Shown in pieces: positions 33,345 to 44,134 of a stretch of 64,000 bases of DNA. A model generated the notes under the pieces. It had not been told where the DNA came from. It made no database searches and was given only the letters and a program-made list of their open reading frames with translations. Origin of the DNA: Gautieria morchelliformis (lineage: Eukaryota; Basidiomycota; Agaricomycetes; Gomphales; Gomphaceae); the NCBI GenBank assembly GCA_015179125.1, contig WHVA01000024.1, forward strand, positions 310,001 through 374,000. Direction: 5' to 3'. The position numbers and the translations under genes are program-made. Numbering within the stretch: the stretch's first letter is position 1; every line of letters starts with the position of its first letter.

Positions 33345-34496
33345 CCGTGTGTAAATAACCTGTGTATCTACATGTACAATAGTTATTACATAATCCCAGT
33401 GGGCCCCTTAGGGACCCACTGTATAGTTTCTGCGTGGGAACGGCCAGCGGTCCCCATCGCATCTTACTCTTACCTGTCACTACATAGCATTCAGAATACC
33501 ACTCATTGGTCAAGTTCTGTAGTGCCCTTGTGATACAAGGTCTTAAGATCGACATCCTTTACACCTTTTTGAACTATCCTGCGGTTGATCGCCACCCGAC
33601 CAACTGATAGTGGATTCGAAGCAATCTTGAAAAAGATCGCTGCGTTGACGACTAAACATCGTTGAGACCCTCCAGTAGACCTTCTACTGTCGGCTGCAAG
33701 CATGATGATTCCATGCAGTTGAAGACGGACACGAGCGACAAGCTCGAGGTCCACGCCCCAGGCACAGCCCAGCGACACGACGGTTGACGCTACCCTGGAC
33801 CAAGAGTCCAGGACAATAGAGGGCGGAGAGATCGTAGATCTCACCGCCCTCGTCCCCTCAGTAGAGGATGAGGAAAACCCCGACCACGTCTCGTCGAGCA
33901 TGGCCGAGGAAGAGACGATGCCGGGCAACGAGCCGGCGCCGCCCCACCATTCCTCTCTGCCCAGAGACAAAGGAAAGGGCAGAGAAGTCTCGCCGTCGTC
34001 AGACGGTAGAGCAACAACGTCGAGGCAGGCACAAAGCCACGACTCAAACTGATGCTCACCAAGTAGAGCGACAACGATCGTCCCTGAAGGGGGACGACGG
34101 CAAAAAAAACGAGCCCCAGACGATGGTCAGGACTCGGAATACTCGAGCTCCAGTCGCAAGAGCTCGAGGGCTCATGCCATCGACCACGAGATGGCAGAGG
34201 CTCTGAACAAACAGGTGCAGGCTGCGCTGCACCGAAGCACGCTGACACGCCACAAGCACGATCAGCCGGCATCGCAGCTTGACAACGCCGCCGCCGCCCT
34301 AATGGCAATCGGCAAGGAACTCCACCAGGCGGAGGAGGTCAGGCTGCAGGACGCAGCCACGCTGGAGGACGTCCAGAAAGCCCTCCGCCCATGCAGGGAA
34401 TGCAACGCAACTCGTCCGAGCTCGCGACAGTCCGCAGCCAATGAACGCAGTCGCGACGTAGAAGACCCGCACCGAAAGGAGTGAGACAAGCAGCGA

Positions 34497-36439
34497 ATGC
34501 CGCCGCCAGCTGTCCCGGTCGAACAGGACGTAAGGTTTGGGAACGAACCTCAAGAACAACCGGCTGCCCCAACGGACAGCCGTAAGATGATCCAACAGAT
34601 CGTTAGGGATCAGGTCGCCTCAGAGCTTGACTCTGAAATGACGACCGAGAGCTTAGAGCTCGAAGTCGCACACTGGCAGCGTAAAGAAGCCGCAGCCGCG
34701 TGCCGCCACACATGGGCACTCGGAAGAGACAGTGGCCCACAGCCACACTGCTCAGCTGCCCGACGAGCAGCTCATGCAAGCCATACAGGACACATGGCAA
34801 GCGCGCGCAGCCTACAACAGCAGGCTGCGGATCCGCAATGCGGGACTGACTGGGGACACCAGGCACAAAATGCCCCTGGAACTGAGAGCACAAAATGCTC
34901 CCAATCCTGAGCCCGGGGCCCGTCAGGGCATATAACAGCCTGCCCCACGCGGCGTCACAACCGCGCGAGTGATCCATGGCCCCAATGGAAGGCCAGGGAA
35001 TCCCTGACCAGGCCGACGTCGTACCAATGGAGCCGTACGACGGGATCACACGGCGGATGATCCGCGTGGTGTTAGCAGATGCTGCGGACACAGACCCGGA
35101 GAAGTCTGTGCTAGCGAAAGCCAGCGTAAAATTGGCTCACCCCGAGCCATATGCCGGAGGATCTGACCTCGAAGAGTTTGAAATCTTCGTGGCAGCCATC
35201 CTATGATGGCTGAAAATGAATTGCCTCCTAGGGCCAACCAGCATCGACATGCAGGTCGGCTATGTGGGCACTTGCCTCACCGGCGAAGCCCAGGAGTGGT
35301 TCCTTCGAAACGTTGAACGCTTCGATCGCCAGGTCTGCAGCTGGATGCTGGAAACCATGATGCAAGGCCTTCAAAAAAGGTTCCTTCACACACTGACGTA
35401 CATCATGCATCGAATAAATTCGACGTGGTCATGCAAGGCATGAAAACTGTTCAGGAGATGCTGAACGAGCTCACGAAATACGCAGCACGTATGATACAGC
35501 TGCCAGATAAGTACACGTTCCGGAGACGGTTCGTATCGGCGCTGCGCAACGAGGTCCTCAAAAAGGGCTATAATGCCAAGAGCAGCTCAATAGAGCAACT
35601 CTTTGAGACGGCCTGGATGATCGAGGAGGCATCCCGATACAACATGGGGATGCCACGCAGAAAGCGCAGCAGCAACGGCAAGCGCTGCCCGGCTCACAGG
35701 GAGCAAGCCGTTGACACAAACGGGCCTGACCAGGCCCAGCCTGTTCGCAAGAAGCGGAACAGGACAACGGCTACCGCCCTCACGCCCAGCATAAGCTGGA
35801 CGCCCGCCTGAAGCTAAACAGCCTCAAGCGTCAGGGTCGTCCCCACGACCTGCCCCACCGACGAAAACGTTGGGCCGGCCTAACGATAGGCCCAGCAGCA
35901 GCCAAAGCAACACCACGTGCTTTGAATGCGGCCAACCTGGCCACAAGAAGGCAGAGTGCCCCCAGCTTAGGTCTGGTATAAGGACAGCGGCCGTGAGGCA
36001 CGATGGTGAAGCCGAGGATCCAGAGACAGATCCCGGTCAAAATTCTCTTCAACAAATTGATGAAGAGGGGGAGGGTGACCCCCAACCCAATGACACTCTG
36101 GACAACGGAGATGCGCCCACTGAAGAATGGGACCCAGAGCCGTCCCAATACTATGAATGGGACGAGGAGGTAGAAGACACCACCTACAGGTCCAGCGCGA
36201 TCAGATTCGCACTGGAAGACGAAACCGCCACGAAGGTCATGGCGGCACGCACGTCGGTCACGCCAGACAAGGCGGCCGAGCCAGTGTATCACCACCGAAG
36301 CAAACACAGGACGCGGCCAACACGCCCACGCAGTGAGAACTGTACCCTATTGGGGTACTGGGAAATAAACGGCATAAAAGCCCACTGCCTGCTAGGTAGC
36401 GGCAGCGAAGGGGTACTGCTGTCCCCCGAATTCACGTGA
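34497..36439 (+). CDS. Gypsy gag region with zinc knuckle
   Basis: Fossil part of the gypsy element. A capsid-like segment with LAHPEPYAGGSDLEEFEIFV and EAQEWFLRNVERFD is followed by a basic region and the CCHC knuckle (C-x2-C-x4-H-x4-C) near 35912. An acidic stretch then leads to the protease-like region. Not intact as one frame. Confidence 0.6.
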
Positions 36440-36871
36440 GCTACAGGGATGAAGACATTCTCCCTGGAGCAACCAATCGCGCTACAGCTAGCCTGCATAG
36501 GCAGCTGTTCCATGATCAACTATGGAACGAACACGACCATCAAGTTTGGTCGTGGGACATACGACAAATATTTCGACGTAGCGCACGTTGAATATTACGA
36601 CGCGATCTTAGGGACACTGTTCCTAAGGAGATTCGGCATAACCCTGGACTTCTTGAGCCCAGGGACGATTCGCAAGGGGAACGAAGTGATCCCCACAGGC
36701 AAGGTCTCATTTGACGACGACGAATCGATGAATGAGGACAAAGGGCCACGGGTGAGCAGGATCACCCAGGCACCGAAGCCGAACCTGGCTCATTGAAGCC
36801 AGGAGGACGAGTCGTGGGACGACTCATCCTCGAACTCACCCTACAGCCGTAGGGAGAGGCGCTCTCACCTA

Positions 36872-37660
36872 ATGGTGAAAGCGATGGGAAAGAGAAAAGC
36901 AGGCCCGCGCACTGCGGGACCTAATAGACGCCAACAGCGCCTAATGGCTTCTAAGCCAACCACCACCATCATCCTCACGGATGATGACCTTCCTCGCCTC
37001 CGCGAGGAATGGATGGAACGAATCACTGACCTAGTCAGTGGGATTCCATTAGAACTCCCGCCACTATGGGAGATCAACCATGAGATCAACCTCATCGATC
37101 CCAACAAGCACATGCGGTCTCGACTACCGAAATGCCCTGAACACTTCCGAGAGGACCTGTTGGCTAAGATAGAATGATACACCACTGCAAAGTGGTGGAT
37201 TCCGGCAGTAGCGCAGCAGGCAGTGCCCATGCTGTGTGTGCTGAAGAAGAACGGTACTTTGAGAACCGTCTTCGATCTGCGCCAGCAGAACGAGAACACG
37301 GTGAAGGACGTCACACCCTTCCCGGATCAAGATATCATACGCGGCGACATGGCTCGCTGCCAATATCGAACAAAACTCGATATGTCAAAAGCATACGAGC
37401 AGATCCGGATCCATCCGGATCACGTAGCAAAGACTGCCTTTGCCACGATCCTTGGCACCTTCAGGGGCCAGGTGATACAGATGGGGGACTGTAACGCCCC
37501 GTCCATTCCAACGGCTGATGACAGCCATTTTCCGCGAATGCATAGGTCGCTTCGTCCATGTATACATGGACGACATCTTCATATTCTCGCTCTCAATACA
37601 AGAGCATGAAGAGCACCTCTACATCGTCTTTGACAGACTGAGGAAGAATCACCTTTTCTG
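36872..37660 (+). CDS. Gypsy reverse transcriptase region
   Basis: Fossil part of the gypsy element. VFDLRQQNENTVKDVTPFPD, KLDMSKAYEQIRIHPDHVAK and the active-site YMDD identify a Ty3/gypsy reverse transcriptase. It continues to the solo-LTR insertion point at 37864 with VQRFLGLVQYLAHYMPDV. Confidence 0.75.
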
Positions 37661-37863
37661 AGCAAGAAAAATGTGGTCCTCTATTCCATCCGAATGGAGT
37701 GTCTCGGCCATATTATCGATGGCCGAGGGGTACATGCCGACGAGGACAAGATGCAACGCATCCGCGAGTGGTGCAGGCCACGGACGTTCAACAAAGTCCA
37801 GCGTTTCCTTGGACTGGTACAGTATCTGGCACACTACATGCCAGATGTTAGCGCATATACCAC

Positions 37864-39293
37864 TGTAGGGGAACGGCTGTTCAACCAGCCAAGGAAGGCT
37901 GCTCAACCAGCCCTAGTCTTTTCTTTTTGTCTTGACAACATGTAAAAACACATTTGAGGAATTAACAGTATCTGTATGCTGTTAATATAACTGGGGAAAG
38001 GCTTTTCAAACATTCCTCTAGTTAACTCATATTTTTCCTTATTTTTCCAAAGTCTCCATGGCTCAAACTACCATTTTTCTGTCATTACAGAGTTGTGGAT
38101 CCTCTAGCACCCACAACTCTGTTCTCGGCGCTCTATTTCAAACTCCGCCGGGCACCTCGGCGGTGGCCGCATTTTCGGACTTATGGTCACCCAAGCACCC
38201 ACAAGTCCGGCAGGATGGCTCACTCAGTATTTCCAGCTGAGTCCCAAACAGTTGCTATATGCAGCCATAGCAACTGTGCAGCCTGTTTGGCTTCACCAAA
38301 CAATGAACTGCTTACTCAGCTTCTGAGTGCCAAATACATGGTTATCTGGAGATACAGCCTCAATGACTCAACCAATCCAGGCACAACTTGGTGAGTCAGG
38401 AGTACATGACTCAGCCAAGCTGTGCTATGGCGCATGACCCCTTTCAGTGAGTCATTCCTGACAAATCAAGCTCTGATTGGTAGGAAGCATGGTAGAGTCC
38501 CCTGGAAACAGCCAGTTTCTTCCAACCCTTTCTTCCATCTTCCACAAGCTTCTTCCCCCATTCCATTAATAGATAGAAGGTTCTACCTGCTTACTAAGCT
38601 CCTGTACATTACAATATAAAAGGAGGCCCTTTGCCTGCCCTTTGAGCAATCAATCTACCCATCTTCTATCCTACGCAGCTTGTGTGACTTGCACATCTTA
38701 TCTAAGTTCCTAACCCGAACTAGAATACTACTCTTGCTTAGAGTAACTATTCTTAGTTAAGTAGTTGCTTTACTGCTTAGCCACTTAGCCTAACACGCTG
38801 GGTGAAACTCTACAGAGTGAGGTTGGCAATCGATTTTCTTGTCAATTAGCACTCCAATACCCGAGACGAGCTGTTCAGTTGATTTTCCTGTTCAGTGACT
38901 TTCACAAGTCAAGTCAAGTTGTGTGCGAAAGCCACTTCACATTACTCTCTCGTTATTGCAGTGCATTGATGTTGGTCGACCCAATCCACTTACAAACTCT
39001 CCTGCGGAGCCTATTCCCTCTTTATTAAAAGGAATACTCTTGGACCCCGATAGTGTCCTTGAACCTACACACACTTTTAGTTTATTGTTCAGTGCAGCTA
39101 AGAAACACATTGCCTTCTACCTGTAATAACTTGGACTAGTTATTACACAGATTGCAACCAAGGTACAAATATTAAATTATTTCCGGAGTTGTGCTGCTGC
39201 ATTGAATTGGTATTCTACTAGTCGTGTAAACGACATGTTCTGATAGACAGAGGCGTTAGCAATAACACCAAAGTCTTGAAGGGTTCCAAAACA
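37864..39293. mobile_element. Solo LTR nested in the gypsy element
   Basis: It begins TGTAGGGGAACGGCTG, ends TTCCAAAACA and is flanked by the 5-bp duplication ACCAC (37859-37863, 39294-39298). At 1430 bp with TG..CA ends and no coding capacity it fits an LTR left by recombination between the ends of a retroelement. A relative lies at 55952-57491 and the start of a third at 58519-58603. The internal retroelement of this family is not in the window. Confidence 0.82.
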
Positions 39294-39299
39294 ACCACC

Positions 39300-39906
39300 C
39301 CACTATCGGGCTGTGCGCGTAATACCCGTCCATTTGAATGGACGCCACTACTAGACAAATGCTGGCAAAGCATTAAGGCGCTGGCCTGTAAGGCCCCGAT
39401 CCTGCGTCCAGTAGACGCAAGGTGCCCAGAGACGATCTGGGTGATCACCGACGGATCAAAAGCCGGCGTCGGTGCGGTCTATGGCCAAGGTCCTGACTGG
39501 AAAACTAGTCCCGCGGTACATCGGACCGTACCGCATCGTCGAGGCTCACAACGACGCCTTGATGGTGACCCTCAATCTTCCCGATGAGCTGAAAAGCCAT
39601 CGCATTTCACCAGTCTTCCATTCCAGCCTCGTACGGCGATACGAGGCTAACAACGACGAATTGTTCCCTCGTCGTGAGGCCAAGTCATTTTATGACTTCG
39701 GAGCAAATGACGATGAGGAGTGGCTCGTCGACGAGATTATCGCACATCGATGGATAAACTCAATGGACCTGGAGTTCCAGGTCCATTGGACCCTAGGCAA
39801 CGTGACATGGGAACCCATGTCGTCCTGCAAGGACCTTGAAGCCTTAGATAGCTATCTAGAGCTTCGGGGGGTGGGCAAGCCACGCGATCTCCCCAGACGC
39901 CACTAG
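39300..39906 (+). CDS. Gypsy RNase H remnant and chromodomain-like C-terminus
   Basis: Fossil part of the gypsy element. Near 39430 IWVITDGSKAGVGAVYGQG is the RNase H catalytic start. Further on, HRISPVFHSSLVRRYEAN and then EEWLVDEIIAHRW, LEFQVHWTLGNVTWEPMSS form the aromatic-cage strand pattern of a chromodomain, which in chromoviruses directs integration to marked chromatin. Confidence 0.72.
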
Positions 39907-40029
39907 ATGCGTCTGTCAGGTGCAGACCACGTGACGCGCCGGCCACGGCATGGTTAAATTTTCACCTCAAATCTTTCCGAGGGCGCATCGCTTCTTGGAA
40001 GCTAACCACCATCATCCCCACGAAGATGA

Positions 40030-41997
40030 TGCCCCCTAAAGATGGGATGGACGTTGATCCGTCAACGTCCACAATGTGGACAACAGCCCCGAGACAGGGG
40101 GCTGCAGACATTCTCCGTGCTCCAATAGACCAGGAGCACTGGATGATCGTGGGATGGGAGGACACCCTCGCCATCGTCCACCCGGACGATTGCGCAACGT
40201 GCGCGGACTATGCCGCGCACCTAAGGGCCACGACAGGCACCCGCAAGGTCAAACTGCGGGACGAAGACATCGGCGACGCCGTCGATGCAGCCTGGGGATG
40301 GCTCCCAAGGGGCATCGCGCGTGACACGTGAGAAGAGCCCCTCCGGGACATCCACGACCTTAAAAAAGAGGTCAAGGAGCTGGAATGCGTGGTCGAAGAC
40401 CGCGACGGCGCGCTCGCAACCGAGTGCGCCAGGATCAAGGAACTGGTGCAACAGCTGAGCGTAGCCCAGCTCCAGGTTACCCTGGCCCACGTTGTCTCAA
40501 AAAGGCCACAACATGACCCGGCCATGGACCCAGTGGCCGGGCCATCATCACTCCGCGCGATGGTACCTCTGCCGGTGCGCGCAACATCGGGACTAGTGTC
40601 CTGATTATCGGCGCCGACCCCGATGACAATGACGGAAGGGCATAGCGCGCCTTCCGACTCTGCGTATGGCGTTCCAGATGGACGGGAGTCAGACTCATCC
40701 GTCTGGAAGATGTACGACCCCGAAAGGGCACAGAGGCTGGCAGAGCAGCCAAAGAAAAAGCGCAAGAAATTGCGCGGCTCCCCCCACACCGTCAATGGGC
40801 TAGCCATTGCGAAGGAAAGCGTGATTAGCGCCTACCTAGTGGCGTCATCGTCGCACACTGTCAACCACCCCGCCCTTCAGCGGTGGGTAGCACAGATCGA
40901 GGCCCAGTACATCAGGCCTGGCGTGGCCCTGCCTCCACCGGCGGGGACAGTTCACCCTCCTTACCCTGGGGAGGGGATGCTCATCCCACTTGGAGATCCA
41001 CCGACTCCGAGACGGGCCTCCTACCATGGCCGGTAGGAAAGGCCCATCAGTGTCGTACTCAATGGTACGACGTCTGCCCGCTCGACGACCCACACTTCGT
41101 CGAACTCATAGCGTGGGCAAAAGAAACGCCGCAGCTCACGCGTACACGTGAGATGATCGGCGTATTCAAACGCATCGAGCGCGAACAACGCGCTCGCAAT
41201 CCCAAAAGGGATTGTCTCGTGATAGCGGGTGGTACCCCGCAAGACATCGCGACCATCCTGAAGGGTTGGATACACAACCCTGAAGGAATCCCATCCGCCA
41301 TCTGTGACAACACAGATGGCACCTTCAACCTAGACGACATGGACGTCTGGATGTGGTTGAAGGCCCTTGCGCCCCGGGTCAAAGGGGTCGCATCACCACT
41401 CAGGGCGAGGCTCCTTGACCTATTTGGCTCGACAGACCAATGGTCGAGCCTCGTCGACGCCAGGGAAGTGCTGACGCCTCAGAGCACCACCCTGCGGCTC
41501 TCAATCATGGGCCCATTCCCTGTGGAGGGCCGAGCCGGCCCCGACATCCCCCTCGCCGAGATCGTGAGATGGTTGGCCCGCCACGCGGGGGTCACTCGCG
41601 AGCGAGTGACACGCATTGAACATTATGTTCAACGCAGCATCACCGGCGCGGCATTCAGTGCCGCCGCCCGCGAGGGCCAACAAAAGGTCATTGAGACCAG
41701 CCATGTGAGGGGCGACACCTCACTCATGCTCAGCTCGATCAAGAGCTGGTGCGCTTCCGGCCCCCTCCTCAGACTGAGGACCCGGCCGTCAAGGCCATGC
41801 TCCGCGAGGACGCTGGCCTCATCGCCCAAGCGGATACCGCCGCTAGTGGTGAGGCTGACCAGCCTCACCCCATCACCACTGATGACGTGGAGGTGCCCCC
41901 GGAGGAGTCACATGCTCCACCGGCCCCGTACGACGATGTCGTCATCGTATCGGCCTCTCTAGAGGACTCCCTCATGGATGACCTCTATGAGTCGTAG
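40030..41997 (+). CDS. Extra coding region between chromodomain and 3' LTR
   Basis: After pol, about 2 kb of GC-rich coding-like sequence reaches the polypurine tract. Segments readable in turn are DQEHWMIVGWEDTLAIVHPD and CADYAAHLRATT (40120-40240), DERAQRLAEQPKKKRKKLRG-like basic sequence (40720-40780), then DPHFVELIAWAKETPQLTRT, DCLVIAGGTPQDIATILKGW and DDMDVWMWLKAL (41090-41370), and an RRVTRIEHYVQRSITGAAF-like helix (about 41600). It is not an envelope: no signal peptide or membrane helix is seen. Function unknown. It belongs to the element, lying inside the LTRs, and is not in one continuous frame. Confidence 0.6.
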
Positions 41998-42029
41998 TTG
42001 ACCCCTATAGTTGTCTCTAGAGGGGGGGG

Positions 42030-42181
42030 TGTAAATAACCTGTGTATCTACATGTACAATAGTTATTACATAATCCCAGTGGGCCCCTTAGGGACCCACT
42101 GTATAGTTTATGCGTGGGAACCGGCCAGCGGTCCCCATCGCATCTTACTCTTACCTGTCACTACATAGCATTCAGAATTCA
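42030..42181 (+). repeat. Extra partial LTR copy before the 3' LTR of the gypsy element
   Basis: The first roughly 150 bp of the LTR, together with the preceding G-rich tract, occur twice in tandem: once at 42018-42181 and again from 42185 into the full 3' LTR. Both start after a TAGAGGGGGGG-type run, so the polypurine tract is duplicated as well. Confidence 0.85.
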
Positions 42182-42413
42182 TAGAGGGGGGGGTGTAAAT
42201 AACCTGTGTATCTACATGTACAATAGTTATTACATAATCCCAGTGGGCCCCTTAGGGACCCACTGTATAGTTTATGCGTGGGAACCGGCCAGCGGTCCCC
42301 ATCGCATCTTACTCTTACCTGTCACTACATAGCATTCAGAATACCACTCATTGGTCAAGTTCTGTAGTGCCCTTGTGATACAAGGTCTTAAGATCGACAT
42401 CCTTTACACCGTG

Positions 42414-43670
42414 ACCAAACTAGGTTTTTCGGATTGGCGCCTTCGTGTGACCCAGATTGCCAGATGGTGACCCGGGTCAGGTCATCGGCATAAGCCTCAA
42501 GCTGTTTCATGGGATTATTAGAATCATTAGTACCATAATAATTATATAAAACCAAAAGATAATACCACAAGTTTGGCTAGGCTCGGGCATTGTTTCCAAC
42601 GGGTTGTACAATGTGGGGGATGTGAAGAGCGTAGATCTTCAGGATCAGACTCGGTCCCAGAATCAGAGGTCTCAGAAGATAAGTGTCAAGATTGGTTTTT
42701 AGGCGTTAATATCGTGTATTAGTGAACACAGCGAATGCCTGAACAACTTGTGCGAATAAGTATGCCGTTCGGCGAATAGGTAAATGATGGGTGTTCATGA
42801 AACAAGAGGGTTGCCCGAACGGGGCTCGCCCTACCTACAGTCGTAGCAAAATAGCTCACGGCACTTGACAACGTAACGTACAAGATATCGTGGAAGGGCC
42901 ATCTAAGTTTCGATGGTCCCTTCGCTGGCGAAGGTGCTCCTTCAGAGCCCTTCGCCAACAGCACAGAAAATAGTTCGAAGGCTAAGGTAACGAAGATGAA
43001 GTATGAGAACTCACCAGTGATGCCTAAGTCCTTGGCTAGTTGAAGATAGAAATCTTCGAGGAGAGGCTCAAGACGATGATCACAGCAAGGTCAAGTTTGC
43101 ACAAGATGGACGACCTATGATAATTGAACTGGGGAATATACATGCGAATGTAAACTACTTATATCGAATGCTCGTAGGGCATCAGTGAATAGGTCGCTGG
43201 GATGTCTGAACCACGACTGGACAACAGCAGCAGAAGTGGTGAGTCTGTAGGGATTACAATCATTGTACTGTGCAGAATGAAATAATAGCAACATAATTTC
43301 ATTAAGCTGCGCATATATAATCTATCGGCAAGACGACTCACCTCGGCATCAAACCAATCCAGGAGTTTAGTGGTGAGTACCTGACCTATGTCCTTCCATA
43401 CCAGGGCCATGCACTCGATGGAGTCCAAGAGAAGGGGTTCGTCTGATCGGTTCGTAATGAGAACAGGCGGAGGGACACTGTGAGCCTCGTAGACCATGTC
43501 GAGATATGCACGTCGCCTTGGGGTGATAATAGTTTCAGACTCATCGTCAAAGGCGGACTCTCCGACAAAGGGCTACTAGCAGACTTGCGAAGGTTGTCAT
43601 CGCGGGCTTTCCGTCCACGTGTACAAAACTTCTTACGGGGACGACCAGGACGTCGTTTTCCAGATGGCAT
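42414..43670 (-). pseudogene. 5' half of the host gene split by the gypsy element (AT-hook protein)
   Basis: On the minus strand the gene starts MPSGKRRPGRPRKKF (43670). The core RPGRPRKK is a classical AT-hook that binds the minor groove of AT-rich DNA. The next readable piece, SAFDDESETIITPRRRAYLD, is in another frame, so one frameshift near 43550 or a small intron must be assumed. Then come PPPVLITNRSDEPLLLDSIE and ALVWKDIGQVLTTKLLDWFD (43350-43470), LEPLLEDFYLQLAKDLGIT with a GTGAGT donor (about 43020-43070), acidic ETSDSGTESDPEDLRSS (about 42650), and QLEAYADDLTRVTIWQSGSH (42430-42500). The last exon stops at the gypsy target site, and the same exon resumes at 33344. No family recognised; probably a nuclear protein. 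Confidence 0.55.
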
Positions 43671-44134
43671 GGCGATTGAGATGGTAGAGAGCCCATAAGG
43701 ACTGACCATTATATGGCCGAGAGAAAACAAAAGAACACCGTGAATTTGTCCCACATTGTCCACCAGTGCGTTAGGCGCAACAAACTGTGGACGGTCGGTG
43801 GTTAAACAAAGGTGGAGGTATGCAGGGACATCCCATACCTGAGAAAAGGCGCCGGAATTGGGCCATGTTTAGTGCCACTGTGCGCCGATCAAGAGACTGA
43901 CAGTTTTGCTGGGGTGTGCTCTATCCGGGCAACAAAACGAGCCCGCACTCGTATTTTTTCACAATTTGCCCCCCGCTGGGCCACTGGCTATAGCCGGTTG
44001 ACCATAGCCAACTGGCTATGTGGGTGACTAGGGACCCCAGCCTTAGCTTACGTTTAATCTAAATTACATAGACGTGTGGTCGTTCTCCTCGTTCGTCGAA
44101 CTTCTCCACCTCTAAGTGCCTACATATCTATGCT

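Larger units (their letters stand above)
33350..42408 (+). mobile_element. Ty3/gypsy chromovirus-type element with LTRs
   Basis: The 5' LTR is 33350-33563 (TGTAAATAACC ... CCTTTACA) and the final 3' LTR about 42195-42408. They differ by roughly one substitution and one small gap, so the insertion is young. The 5-bp duplication CCGTG lies at 33345-33349 and 42409-42413. Parts visible in order: gag-like capsid region (34500-35800), zinc knuckle CFECGQPGHKKAEC (about 35910), protease region (about 36340-36700), reverse transcriptase with VYMDDIFIFS (36900-37650), part of RNase H (39300-39480), a chromodomain-like region (39750-39880), and an extra coding region (40030-41997). A G-rich polypurine tract precedes the 3' LTR. 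It is broken in several places and contains a nested solo LTR. Confidence 0.9.

Noticed and set aside
33334-33555. Short coding frames in the gypsy LTR and again at 42114-42332
   Set aside because: Identical peptides at both ends arise from the LTR sequence itself.
40030-41997. Envelope gene in the gypsy element
   Set aside because: No signal peptide, fusion segment or membrane helix is visible, so it is reported only as an extra coding region of unknown role.
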